Shown here: piece by piece, positions 17,019-27,100 of the stretch
Layout of the letters: each line of letters starts with the position of its first letter
Numbering within the stretch: the first letter of the stretch is position 1
DNA from: Collinsella aerofaciens
GTDB taxonomy: Bacteria > Actinomycetota > Coriobacteriia > Coriobacteriales > Coriobacteriaceae
Assembly (NCBI RefSeq): GCF_028209625.1
Contig: NZ_JAQLDU010000012.1
Location: 48,104 to 92,826 of the forward strand
Reading direction: 5' to 3'
Length of the DNA stretch: 44,723 nucleotides
Notes under the pieces: generated by a model
Databases searched by the model: none
What the model was told of the DNA's origin: nothing
What the model saw: the letters and a program-made list of their open reading frames with translations, nothing else
Made by a program: the position numbers and the translations under genes

Positions 17019-18071
17019 CTATGCGTTCTTCTGAACTTTGAAGCGCTGTTTCAGCTGTCCGCAAGCGGCGTCAATATCGTTACCACGGGAGTTACGAATC
17101 GTGGTCTCGATGCCACGGGACTCAAGACGACGCTGAAGATCCTCAACCTTATGAATCGGCGACGGCTTGAGCGGGCTGCCCTCGATGTCGTTTAGTTGAA
17201 TCAGGTTAACGTGGCACAGCGTTCCCTCGCAGAAGTCGCAGAGTGCCTGCATCTCGGGATTCGTATCGTTGACGCCTTCGATCATGGCATACTCATAGGT
17301 CGGGCGGCGGCCAGTCTTCTCGGTGTAGAGCTGAAGCGCTTCGTGAAGGCGAAGCAGCGTGTACTTCTTAACACCGGGCATGAGCTTATTGCGCGTCGAC
17401 TGGATGGCGGAATGCAGGGAAACGGCAAGCGTGAACTGCTCGGGGATGTCGGCAAATTTGCGAATACCGGGAATAACGCCGCTGGTAGAGACGGTGAGGT
17501 GACGAGCGCCGATACCGATACCATCGGGGTCGTTGAGGATACGCAATGCCTTGAGAACCTCGTCGTAGTTGGCAAACGGCTCGCCCTGGCCCATGAAGAC
17601 AACGCTTGTGGCACGCTCGCCAAAGTCGTTGGATACATGAAGCACCTGGTCGACGATCTCTTGAGCGGTCAGAGAGCGCTTGAGGCCGTTGAGACCGGTA
17701 GCGCAAAAGGCGCAGCCCATGCCGCAGCCTGCCTGGGTGGAAACGCAGACGGAAAGTTTGTTACGACGGGGCATGCCGACAGTCTCGACGGAAATGCCAT
17801 CGTGGTACTCGAGCAGATACTTGCGCGAGCCATCTTTGGAAACCTGCTTGGTGAGTTCAGTCGGCGTATCAAAGGCAAAAGCCTCTTTAAGCTGCTCACG
17901 GAAAGCCTTGGGAAGGTTGGTCATATCGTCAAACGAACAAACGTTCTTCTCAAAGACCCATTCGATGAGCTGCTTCGCGCGGAAGGCGGGCTGGCCAAGT
18001 TCGGCCACGAGCTCGCGAATATCGTTTTGGCTCAAGTCGCGAATGTCCTGAGATTTAGTCTTGGGATTCAT
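17019..18071 (-). CDS. rlmN: Dual-specificity rRNA/tRNA methyltransferase RlmN
   Basis: This radical-SAM enzyme methylates C2 of A2503 in 23S rRNA and A37 in some tRNAs. The iron-sulfur motif CGMGCAFC is at about residues 116-123 (CxxxCxxC). The upstream Cys in SVCVSTQAG and the C-terminal Cys in DIDAACGQL correspond to conserved cysteines, the latter forming the methyl-carrying intermediate. MGQGEPFANYDEV is the usual GGEP-like SAM contact. The start is ATG at 18071 with GAAAGG upstream. The gene is divergent from ddl and has its own terminator. Confidence 0.96.
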   Translation of the reverse strand: MNPKTKSQDIRDLSQNDIRELVAELGQPAFRAKQLIEWVFEKNVCSFDDMTNLPKAFREQLKEAFAFDTPTELTKQVSKDGSRKYLLEYHDGISVETVGMPRRNKLSVCVSTQAGCGMGCAFCATGLNGLKRSLTAQEIVDQVLHVSNDFGERATSVVFMGQGEPFANYDEVLKALRILNDPDGIGIGARHLTVSTSGVIPGIRKFADIPEQFTLAVSLHSAIQSTRNKLMPGVKKYTLLRLHEALQLYTEKTGRRPTYEYAMIEGVNDTNPEMQALCDFCEGTLCHVNLIQLNDIEGSPLKPSPIHKVEDLQRRLESRGIETTIRNSRGNDIDAACGQLKQRFKVQKNA

Positions 18072-18086
18072 GGAAGCCTTTCGATT

Positions 18087-18116
18087 TTGGGGAAACGTAG
18101 AGGGTATCGCTACAAT
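18087..18116 (+). promoter_or_regulatory. Probable promoter of ddl
   Basis: TACAAT at 18111-18116 is a good -10; TTGGGG at 18087-18092, 18 bp away, is a weak -35. It lies 41 bp upstream of ddl. Confidence 0.5.
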
Positions 18117-18156
18117 ATGGTATCAGCTGCAGAAATTATAGAGGAGGAGTCTGCCC

Positions 18157-19122
18157 ATGCCGGGTAAAAGCCTAGAGAACATGCACGTAGCGGTCTTGGC
18201 GGGCGGTCATTCCGCCGAGCGCGAGATCTCGCTCGATTCGGGAAAGAACGTTGTGGTGGCACTGAAGGAAGCCGGCTACACCTCGGTGGAGCTGCTTGAC
18301 ACGGCCGCTGATGACTTTATGGTAACCATGGCGACCGGCGGATTCGATGTGGCATTTATCGCCATGCACGGCGCCGGCGGTGAGGATGGCGCCATGCAGG
18401 GTGCCATGGAGACCCTGGGTATCCCCTACACGGCCTCGGGCGTACTTGCCAGCGCCTGCGGTGCCGACAAGGAGGTCTCTAAGCTCCTATACGCCAAGGC
18501 GGGCATTCCCATTGCCCCCGGCCTTGCGCTCGAGGTGGGCGACGAAGTCGATATCGATCATATCGTCGAGGTTTGTGGCGAGCGCTGCTTTGTGAAGCCG
18601 GCCGTCAACGGTTCCAGCTATGGCATTTCCCTGGTCCATGAGCCCTCCGAGCTGCCCGCGGCAATCGCCAAGGCGTTTGAGTACGGCGACAAAGTGCTGG
18701 TCGAGAAGTGCATCGAGGGTACCGAGGTCACCGTCGGCGTATACGGCGAAGATGACGTGCGCGCCCTGCCGATTGTCGAGATTCGTAAGCCCGAGGACTG
18801 CGAGTTCTACGATCTGGACGTGAAGTATGTCGACCCTACGGATATCCATCGCATTCCGGCGCAGATTTCACCCGAGAATTACGCTCGCGCTCAGGAACTT
18901 GCCTGTGCCGCTCACAAGGCCCTCGGTTGCCTGGGTATCTCGCGCAGCGACTTTATTGTGAGCGAGGACGGCCCCGTTATCCTCGAGACCAATACCATTC
19001 CCGGCATGACCGATACGTCGCTGTATCCGGATGAGATCCGCCACACCGACGACATGACGTTCCCGCAGGTCTGTGACAGCCTGATCCGTATGGGCCTTCG
19101 TCGAGCGGGCATTGCATGCTAA
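18157..19122 (+). CDS. ddl: D-alanine--D-alanine ligase
   Basis: This ATP-grasp enzyme makes the D-Ala-D-Ala dipeptide for peptidoglycan. The N-terminal substrate glutamate is in GGHSAERE (residue 21). HGAGGEDG (71-78), NGSSYGIS, and a Tyr-containing FYDLDVKY loop follow; the metal site is in ILETNTIPGMTDTSLYP. The Tyr in the omega loop is the residue typical of D-Ala rather than D-lactate specificity. Length is normal (321). Start ATG with GAGGAGGAG upstream. Its last codons overlap the helicase gene by 7 bp. Confidence 0.94.
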   Translation: MPGKSLENMHVAVLAGGHSAEREISLDSGKNVVVALKEAGYTSVELLDTAADDFMVTMATGGFDVAFIAMHGAGGEDGAMQGAMETLGIPYTASGVLASACGADKEVSKLLYAKAGIPIAPGLALEVGDEVDIDHIVEVCGERCFVKPAVNGSSYGISLVHEPSELPAAIAKAFEYGDKVLVEKCIEGTEVTVGVYGEDDVRALPIVEIRKPEDCEFYDLDVKYVDPTDIHRIPAQISPENYARAQELACAAHKALGCLGISRSDFIVSEDGPVILETNTIPGMTDTSLYPDEIRHTDDMTFPQVCDSLIRMGLRRAGIAC

Positions 19123-22010
19123 TCGAGGACGCGGTTTCGTCAGGAACGCCGCAGTTTGTCATCGACTCCTATGCCACGCTTGCCGACCGCGCCAAAACGC
19201 AGTCCTTCGGCCTTATCGAGGAAGATGTGATTATCCTCGATACCGAGACCACGGGTCTTTCGGTGCAGGACAACGAGCTGATCGAGATCTCGGCGGCCCG
19301 TCTTTCGGGCCGCGAGGTCATCGACCGCTTCGATACCTTCGTGCATCCCAGGCAGCTGATTCCCGCCGAGATTACCGAGCTCACGAGCATTACAAATGCC
19401 GATGTTGCAGATGCCCCGTCGGCGGTTGAGGCCGTCGCCGCTCTCGCCGATTTTGTTGGTGGCTGCCCGGTGATCGCACACAACGCCACGTTCGACCGCT
19501 CGTTTATCGAGTCGGTCAAAGGCGGCGTCAACGTGAGCGATATTTGGATCGATTCGCTGGCGCTGTCGCGCATCGCGCTTCCGCGCCTGGCCTCGCACAA
19601 GCTGTCTTTTATGGCCGATCTGTTTGGCTGCGACTCGGTATCACACCGTGCCAATGCCGACGTCGACGCCCTGTGTGGCGTATGGCGCGTGTTGCTCGTG
19701 GCGCTCACCGACTTGCCCCAGGGCCTCATGGCGCGCCTAGCCGACATGCATCCGGACGTGCCTTGGTCCTATCGTCCTATCTTCTCATTCTTGGCAGGGC
19801 AGAACCCTGGTTCCATCTTCTCTCTCAGCGCCGCTCGTGCTGACGTTCTCAAGGCCGATCGCGCCGACGATCGGGTGGACGCCGATGAACTGCCGGTTCT
19901 CAAGATGCCGAGTCGTGAGGAGATCGAGGCAGACTATGCGCCAGGTGGCCTGGTCAATCGCATGTATCCCACCTACGAGCCGCGTGATGAGCAGATCGCG
20001 ATGGCGCTCGAGGTCCGCGATGCGCTGGTCACGGGCACTCATCGAGTAATTGAGGCAGGCACCGGCGTCGGCAAATCGATGGCCTATCTGGTGCCTTTTG
20101 CCGAGGCAGCACGCCGTAACAACATCACGGTTGGTATTGCGACCAAATCGAACAATCTTGCCGACCAGCTCATGTACCATGAGCTGCCAAAACTTGCGGA
20201 GCAACTGGACGGTGGTCTGTCATTTTGCGCTCTCAAGGGGTATGACCACTATCCGTGCCTGCGCAAGCTTGAGCGCATGAGCCGCGGCCAGGTCGAGATT
20301 ACCACCAAGCGCGATCCGGCGGACACGCTCACGGCGGTCGCGGTCATTATGGCGTACGTCTGCCAATCAGCCGATGGCGACCTCGACTCGCTCGGCATTC
20401 GGTGGCGCAGCGTCAACCGTCCCGACTTTACGACGGCCTCGCGCGAGTGTGCTCGTCGCCTCTGCCCGTTTTTCCCTGATAAATGTTTGGTCCACGGCGC
20501 TCGCCGTCGTGCGGCGCATGCCGATGTGGTGGTCACCAACCATTCCCTGCTGTTCCGCAACGTCGCGGCCGAGGGCAGGATTTTGCCGCCGATTCGTCAT
20601 TGGGTAATCGACGAGGCCCATTCCATCGAGCGCGAGGCGCGCCGTCAGTGGGCGCGCGTGGTGTCGGCGGACGAATCACGCGTCCTGTTCGAGCGCCTGG
20701 GTGGCTCGAGCACCGGCGCGCTAAGCCAGGTTTCCCGTGATTTGGCAACCTCCGAGGGCTCTACGCTCTATCTGGGCCTTACTGCCAAGGCGACGTCGAC
20801 GGTTGCCCGCGCGAGCATGGCAATCGCCGACGTGTTCGATGGCGTTCGCGAGCTCGGCCGCCGTGCGCGTGGGGGTTATGACAATGCCAATCTATGGATT
20901 GGCCCCGAGCTGCGCGAATCAGACGACTGGCATGATTTCTTACAGTCGGCCTACACTGGCATCGACGCATTGGAACAAGCTGACAAGAGCGTCGACGCGC
21001 TGGTGCAAGCCGTCGCCGCCGACAAGCCCGAGGTTGTTGTCGACCTGGGTGATATCTCGCGCCGCCTGCACGAGCTGGCCGAGAACCTCAAACTCATCAT
21101 TGATGGCACCGATGAGCACTACGTGTATTCGCTGCAGGTCAATCGCAGACTTCGTGCCGGCGGAGAGTCGATGACCGCAGAGCGCATCGACATTGGCGAG
21201 GCTTTGGCAACCGAGTGGCTACCCGAGGTTCACACGGCTATCTTTGCCTCGGCGACCATGACGGTGTCCAAAAGCTTTGAGCACTTTAACCATGCGGTCG
21301 GCCTTGATCGCATCGGTGCTTCAACGTCGTCATCGCTGCACTTGGATTCGAGCTACGACTTCGATTCGAACATGGCTGTAGTCGTTGCGGGCGATATCCC
21401 CGATCCGCGCGATCGTGAGAGCTATCTTACGGCGCTCGAGCGCGTACTGGTCGACGCCCATCTTGCCATGGGCGGATCGGTGCTCACGTTGTTCACCAAT
21501 CGGCGCGACATGGAGGACCTATACGCCCGCGTTGAGCCCAAGATGGCCCGTGCGGGTCTGGAGCTCAACTGCCAGCAGCGCAACTCATCTCCTCGTCGCC
21601 TGCGCGACCGGTTTATCAACGAACCGACCTCGTCGCTTTTTGCGCTCAAGGCCTTCTGGGAGGGGTTTGATGCCAGCGGCGAGACGCTGCGCTGCGTCAT
21701 CATTCCCAAGTTGCCGTTCTCAAGCCCCACGGACCCGCTCTCGTGCGAGCGCAACCTGCGCGAAGACCGCGCATGGGCGCGCTATTCGCTGCCCGAGGCG
21801 GTGCTCGAGGTTAAGCAGGCCGCGGGGCGTTTGATTCGCTCGTCGACCGATAGCGGTGTGCTGATCTTGGCGGATCCTCGCCTGGTGACGAAGGGCTATG
21901 GCAAGAAGTTCTTAACGTCGCTGCCCACGAGCTCCTACCAGCGCATCGAATCGGCGCAGATTGGGCACTATCTACAGCTGTGGCGTGCACGCCACGAGCG
22001 GCGGCGCTAA
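19116..22010 (+). CDS. DnaQ-type exonuclease fused to DinG-type helicase
   Basis: Residues about 38-205 form a DEDDh 3'-5' exonuclease: DTETTG (Asp42, Glu44), HNATFDRSF (Asp about 126), HRANADVDA (His about 177, Asp about 182). A superfamily-2 XPD/DinG helicase follows with Walker A EAGTGVGKS (about 310-320) and DEAH box (about 497). Four cysteines (YPCLRK at about 381; ECARRLC and KC at about 443-456, spacing C-x4-C-x6-C) fit the DinG iron-sulfur cluster. The same fusion is known from Firmicutes DinG, where some lack the cluster. Probable role: unwinding and trimming of damaged or R-loop DNA. ATG at 19116 overlaps ddl. Its stop codon overlaps the stop of the convergent WYL gene. Confidence 0.88.
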   Translation: MLIEDAVSSGTPQFVIDSYATLADRAKTQSFGLIEEDVIILDTETTGLSVQDNELIEISAARLSGREVIDRFDTFVHPRQLIPAEITELTSITNADVADAPSAVEAVAALADFVGGCPVIAHNATFDRSFIESVKGGVNVSDIWIDSLALSRIALPRLASHKLSFMADLFGCDSVSHRANADVDALCGVWRVLLVALTDLPQGLMARLADMHPDVPWSYRPIFSFLAGQNPGSIFSLSAARADVLKADRADDRVDADELPVLKMPSREEIEADYAPGGLVNRMYPTYEPRDEQIAMALEVRDALVTGTHRVIEAGTGVGKSMAYLVPFAEAARRNNITVGIATKSNNLADQLMYHELPKLAEQLDGGLSFCALKGYDHYPCLRKLERMSRGQVEITTKRDPADTLTAVAVIMAYVCQSADGDLDSLGIRWRSVNRPDFTTASRECARRLCPFFPDKCLVHGARRRAAHADVVVTNHSLLFRNVAAEGRILPPIRHWVIDEAHSIEREARRQWARVVSADESRVLFERLGGSSTGALSQVSRDLATSEGSTLYLGLTAKATSTVARASMAIADVFDGVRELGRRARGGYDNANLWIGPELRESDDWHDFLQSAYTGIDALEQADKSVDALVQAVAADKPEVVVDLGDISRRLHELAENLKLIIDGTDEHYVYSLQVNRRLRAGGESMTAERIDIGEALATEWLPEVHTAIFASATMTVSKSFEHFNHAVGLDRIGASTSSSLHLDSSYDFDSNMAVVVAGDIPDPRDRESYLTALERVLVDAHLAMGGSVLTLFTNRRDMEDLYARVEPKMARAGLELNCQQRNSSPRRLRDRFINEPTSSLFALKAFWEGFDASGETLRCVIIPKLPFSSPTDPLSCERNLREDRAWARYSLPEAVLEVKQAAGRLIRSSTDSGVLILADPRLVTKGYGKKFLTSLPTSSYQRIESAQIGHYLQLWRARHERRR

Positions 22011-22924
22011 AGCGGACAGACGAGGGTTTTTGCCATATCGCACAGACACTTTGACAGGGCGGGGTCATCCAAGATGCGGATGGCTCCGCCCGCTGCGATT
22101 ATCTGGCTCAGCAGCCAACGCTCGGAGCCGTAATGTACGGTTACCGTTGCCATGTCTGTCCCGCTGCGCTTGATTAGGGTGATGCCGGCCCAGTCCAGAT
22201 GCTCCGCCATATCGAATGGCATCAAGAGCTTTGCGCTGCGCTGCGTCCGGGCAAGGGAATCGTGGAGGGATGCGACGTCCGGTGCGTGAGGCACGACGGA
22301 GTCTTCCGTTAAGGCGAGTCCCTCGATTTTATCCATGCGATAGGTGCGCTGCTCATCGACTGCGATGTCCCAGGCAATCAGGTATGTTTGGTCGCCGTTT
22401 GCCGTAATGCGCAAGGGGTCGACCAGACGCTCGCGTGGCCGTGCATCGTCCATCGAGCGATACGAGATACGGCAGCGAACGCCGTCCTGAATGGCGCAGC
22501 TCAGCTGCTGCCAGTGCGACCCGTGGTTGACGGTGTCAAAGACGCGCTGGTTATAGCCGAGCTCTTCGGGTAGAAGAGCAAATCGAATCCGAGCCGCCGT
22601 CTGCGGCTCGATCCCCAACGATTCAAGCTCGTGGTTGAGCACGGCGCCCTCGGCGGCACTCAGGCGCAGCGGTAGCACACGACCGGCGTCACCGGTGAGG
22701 ACCACACGCTCGCCGTGGCATTCGCAGATGATGCGCGCGCCCGATTCTCGGTCCGCGAGCGTCGAGACGATCTCGAGAATCTCGTCGAGCGACGCCCCCG
22801 TGATGTCAAAGCGACTGCAAATCTCGTTTCGAGTCATGCCGTTCTCGCCGGCGGCGTAGAGGGCCTCCATGATGTCGATGGCGCGCGAGAGCCTCTGCTC
22901 GCTGGTGAGTTTACGCACGGGCAT
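22007..22924 (-). CDS. WYL-domain transcriptional regulator (PafC-like)
   Basis: A 305-residue protein with an N-terminal winged-helix region (RAIDIMEALYAAGENGMTRNEICSRF, about 14-39) and a C-terminal WYL domain (about 140-215; core TYLIAWDIAVDEQRTYRMDKIEGL), then a WCX-like tail. WYL regulators sense single-stranded nucleic acid; PafB/PafC pairs activate DNA-damage genes in actinobacteria. It overlaps the upstream WYL gene by 14 bp, so the two are probably made together as partners. No proteasome genes are visible in the window, so the Paf name reflects family only. Confidence 0.85.
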   Translation of the reverse strand: MPVRKLTSEQRLSRAIDIMEALYAAGENGMTRNEICSRFDITGASLDEILEIVSTLADRESGARIICECHGERVVLTGDAGRVLPLRLSAAEGAVLNHELESLGIEPQTAARIRFALLPEELGYNQRVFDTVNHGSHWQQLSCAIQDGVRCRISYRSMDDARPRERLVDPLRITANGDQTYLIAWDIAVDEQRTYRMDKIEGLALTEDSVVPHAPDVASLHDSLARTQRSAKLLMPFDMAEHLDWAGITLIKRSGTDMATVTVHYGSERWLLSQIIAAGGAIRILDDPALSKCLCDMAKTLVCPL

Positions 22925-23933
22925 GCTCGTGCACCGTCCTTTCGATGAGGTGGTTCCACGCCTGTTTGAGCGATTTGGGGGCCATGGGCCTCATGCCGTC
23001 CATGGCGTGGGCCATGCAAAATGAGGCGGCGGCTTCAAGGTCGCGCACGTCAACGGTCCAGATCCATCCCGCATCGGTGTGTGCGAGCTTACCTCGCCCG
23101 CGCGTGAGACCGTTGATCATATCGATCTGCGTCTGAGGGGCGAATGAGAACGTAGCTGCAACGGGCGGTCGGTCGGCAAAATCGAATTCAAAGAACAGGT
23201 AGTCGTTGAGGTTGAAGTCCGCAGGGATGGTGTAGGCCTTCGAAGGACGCCAAGCGCGAACGATACGGTCGCAGCGGAATGTCCTGATGTCGTCGGTGGC
23301 ATTGTCGAGGCCGCAGAAGTACGCCACGCCCTCGCGCTCGAACATGCCGTAGACGCAGACGGTACGCTCTTTTTGCTCACCGCGTCCGTTCTGATATAAA
23401 AACCGCAGCGCGCATCGCTCGGCAAAGGCGCTCCAAACCGCATCGACGGTGGGAGAGCGGCTGATCGTCGCCTCGTCCGCCGTCGTCCTGCCGGTGAGGT
23501 AGGCAATCTTGGAGCGAATATCGGCAAGTGGTGCGGCAAAGGTGGAAGAGCCGCTTGCAAGCGTTTGGTCGATGGCGTTGAGTAGGATGTCGGCGTCGTC
23601 TGCGGTGATGAGGCCACCTGCTGCAAACGTGTGCTCGCGGTCGATTGTCCACGAGCTTTCCTCGGTCTCCTGCGCGCCGGCAGGGCGAACCTCCTTGATT
23701 AGGATGCCGCGTTCGAGCAGTTTGTCACGATCGCGCCGAAACTTGCGCTTATCAGAGTCGATGTTGCCCGAGCCATATCCCAGGTCAGAATCCAAGACGA
23801 TCTGCTCGGTCGTCAGCGGTTCGGGGGAGCTGTTGAGCACAAAGAAAAGATTGAGGATGCGCTGAGCCGTTTTATCGAAACTGGGCTCCGAATTTTCCTT
23901 TTTAATTGTCGCGGTCGTGTCGCTTGCCGTCAT
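22911..23933 (-). CDS. WYL-domain transcriptional regulator (PafB-like)
   Basis: A 340-residue paralogue of its downstream neighbour. An N-terminal helix-turn-helix region (RILNLFFVLNSSPEPLTTEQIV, then RKFRRDRDKLLERGILI, about 24-80) precedes a degenerate WYL domain (about 180-245; AYFCGLDNATDDIRTFRCDRIV) and a C-terminal WCX-like region. It is the first gene of the pair and starts with ATG at 23933. The divergent 198-bp gap to the M28-like gene holds TATACT at 24058-24063, a possible plus-strand -10 without a clear -35. Partnering with the overlapping downstream gene is inferred. Confidence 0.83.
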   Translation of the reverse strand: MTASDTTATIKKENSEPSFDKTAQRILNLFFVLNSSPEPLTTEQIVLDSDLGYGSGNIDSDKRKFRRDRDKLLERGILIKEVRPAGAQETEESSWTIDREHTFAAGGLITADDADILLNAIDQTLASGSSTFAAPLADIRSKIAYLTGRTTADEATISRSPTVDAVWSAFAERCALRFLYQNGRGEQKERTVCVYGMFEREGVAYFCGLDNATDDIRTFRCDRIVRAWRPSKAYTIPADFNLNDYLFFEFDFADRPPVAATFSFAPQTQIDMINGLTRGRGKLAHTDAGWIWTVDVRDLEAAASFCMAHAMDGMRPMAPKSLKQAWNHLIERTVHEHARA

Positions 23934-24131
23934 AGAGTCCTCGCATGAGAAGGTGGTTTGCTGCCATGATTTTAGTCCGATATGGAGATTAGGCTATATC
24001 CTTGTCCGCTCGGGGCGTTAAGATGGCCCGAATTCGGTCGTTTGCGCTCGCTCGGGGTATACTTTCGACTATATACGGTTCTAATGTGCATGCATTGGGC
24101 CTATTTGTCGGATTATGGATGTGGAGCGCAC

Positions 24132-27100
24132 ATGGCGAACACCCAGAACTATATTAACCACCTGCTGCAGAACACCGGCATTACGCCGGCATGCAGCGAA
24201 GAAGAGCGCTTGGCTGCCGAGGATATCGCTCAGATCTTCCGCAACCACGGCTTTGATCCCGAGGTTCAGGAGTTCAATGCCCCGGCGCCCAGTAGGTTGG
24301 CATTTGCCGTTACCGGTATTCTTGCGTTTGCCGGCGCCCTACTGATGGGCATCGGCGGCGGCATCGGCTTGGTCGGCACCTTGCTGGCCATTGCCGGCGC
24401 CGTTCTTTACGTGCTCGAACGCACGGGCCACCCCGTGGTTTCGCGCCTGGGCAAGACGGGCGTGAGCCAAAATGTCATCGCCTACCACAAGGCCTCGGGC
24501 CCGCTCGCGTCTCCGCGCAACCGCCCGGTGGTCGTTGTCGCACACTACGACTCTCCCCGTGCTGAGCTGCTCGCCCGCGAGCCCTATGCTTCTTATCGTG
24601 CGCTCATCGCCAAGCTGTTGCCCGTTGCCACGGTTGCCCCTGCTGCCGTTGCCATCTTGCGTATCCTGCCGCTCCCCGGCGCGCTCAAGGTTCTGCTGTG
24701 GATTGTCGCGATCCTCGCTTCCCTCGTTGCGCTCGCCAACGCGGCAAACATCATTTCTAACCGTTTTGTGCTTCCCTATACGTCCGGCGCAGTGTGCAAC
24801 AAGTCTTCTGTCGCCGCTATGCTCGGCGTTATGGACAACGTTGCTCCCTTCCAGGGCGAAAACGAGTTTCCCGACGATGTTCCGTTCGATACCTATTTTG
24901 GGGAGCAGAAGCGTCGTGCCGAGGAAATGGCGCGCGCAGCGGCGGAGTATGCCGCGGCCCAACAGCAAAACGACTACGGCAACACCATCGAGTATGAAGA
25001 GCCTACCTACGCCGAGGACGAGTTCGGCCAGCCGATTGCTTCCGACGCTCAGACCGAGCCCGAACAGGGCGAGGCTTTCGACGAGCAGATCGAGGGCTTT
25101 GAGGGTGCGTCTGCCGACGAGACGCTGATTGGCGCCATCGTGCCCGAGGATCAGAATCAGGCTGTCCAGGCCGAAGAGTTCAATGACGAGGTTCCCGCTG
25201 CCGAGCCGGCGGAGGAGCCTGTCGCGGCCGAGCCCGAGCCCAAGCTCTATCGCAATGCCGCCGGCAACATCCGCTTTGGTTCGGATGCCATCCGTGCGCT
25301 CGGAATGCTTCCCGAGTCCTGCACGCTCGATTACGAGGAAGGCGAGGAGCCGACGTTTGAGCCCGAGCCTGCCCCCGTCGTGACTGCACCTGCGCCCGTT
25401 GTCGCCGTGGATGATGAGTCTGCCGCGGTTACCGCTGCCGTTGCCGAGCCCGAGGCGGTGTCCGCGATCGATCCCGCGGCAGGACTGGACATTTTGGCTC
25501 CCGCCGCGCCGGCGCAAGACGTTACGGACGAGTCTGACGACGATTACGTTGAACAGCCGAGGCGCGTGTCTTACGAGAGCGATACTGATTTCTCGGCCGA
25601 GATTCCCGCGGCAACGCCCCATGCCGATATTGTATCCGCGTTCTCTTCGATTGGCGCCAGTGCTTCCAACTTCTTTAAGGGTGCGCTTGCAAAGGGCAAG
25701 AAATTTGTCGACGATTTCGAGGAGAAGCGCGCTGCCGCACGCGAGGCTGCCGAGCAGGAGGCTATCGCTCAGCAGCAGGCAGCCGAGGCGGCACGTGAGC
25801 GCGCGGCGCAAGAGCTCGAGCAGAACGAGGCTATGCAGTCCGTGCCCGTCGACGCTGCCGAAGCTACGACGTCCTTTGAGTCCCAGCAACCGGCGTCCGC
25901 GGATGTTGCTGAGGCGACGACGTCTTTCGAGGCTCAGCAACATGTCGATAGCACCATGTCGTTTGATGCCGCGCAGTTCGATTCCACGATAACGTTTGAA
26001 AAGCAAGGCACCGCGATTGCCGGGCCCCTTCCTGTTTCCGATGAGCAGGGCGACGCGGCAGACGATGACGAGCCTATTGATGCTGCCGAAATCCAAGATG
26101 TCGCCGAGGACGAGCCCGTCGAGGCCAACTCTGACGAAGAGCAATACGCGGCAGCCGATCAAGGTGATTCGACCGAGGTCGAGCAGGAGGAAGTGCCTGC
26201 GGTTTCCGAGACTCCCGAGACGGATGAGTCGAGGCCTTACTCCACGCAGATTTTCACCATGCCGACCTCGAGTGGTTCCGGTGCCACGGTTGCCAATGTC
26301 GCTCCCACCCAGGACGAAACGGTCGATTCCCTTATGGCCCAGATTTCCTCCCAAGCATCGCCGCGTCCGCAGATGAATGTTCCCGATCCGGCGTCGGCAC
26401 CGTCGCCTGCACCCTCCTCGTCTCCGCTGGCTTCGGTCCCCGATCCGTCGCTGCCGTCGATGAAGCAGACAAACGTTGCGTCTCGCACGTCGCTGTTCGA
26501 CCTTCCCGATCCCTCCGCACAGGTCAACGACCCCTTTGCTACCGCTCAGGGTCCCGAACCCACATCGGCACCCGTTGCGCCTCCTATGCCCGTTGCGTCG
26601 GGCGCGCAGCCGATCGAGACCATTTCGGCTCCCGCCCCTGCGGCACCCAAGTCTCGCAAGCGCGGCCTGGGCGGCCTGTTCGGTCGTAAAAAGAAAAACG
26701 AACAGGACAGCATGAGTGACTGGCTGGGCGTCGAAGACGATTACGATGCCAAGAAGTCCGGTCGCGGCATCGGTTCGTGGGATAATTTCGAGGACGACAA
26801 CGATGGCTGGAAGGGCGGCGCTACGTCTTCCGACGGCGCTTCTTCCGAAGATATGCTCTCGGCTGTCGCCTCTATGGGTGACGATGAGCTGCTCGGTCAC
26901 GATATCTGGTTTGTGGCAACGGGCGCCTCGGATTGTGATGGCGCCGGCATGAAGGCCTTCTTGGCTTCGCATCGCGATAAGCTCCGCGGCGTATTCTTCA
27001 TCAATCTTGAATCCGTCGGCGCCGGTAGGCTTTCGGTGGTGACGGTTGAGGGCGAACAGCAGCTGCTCAAGGGCGATCGCCGCATCATGAACCTGGTCAG

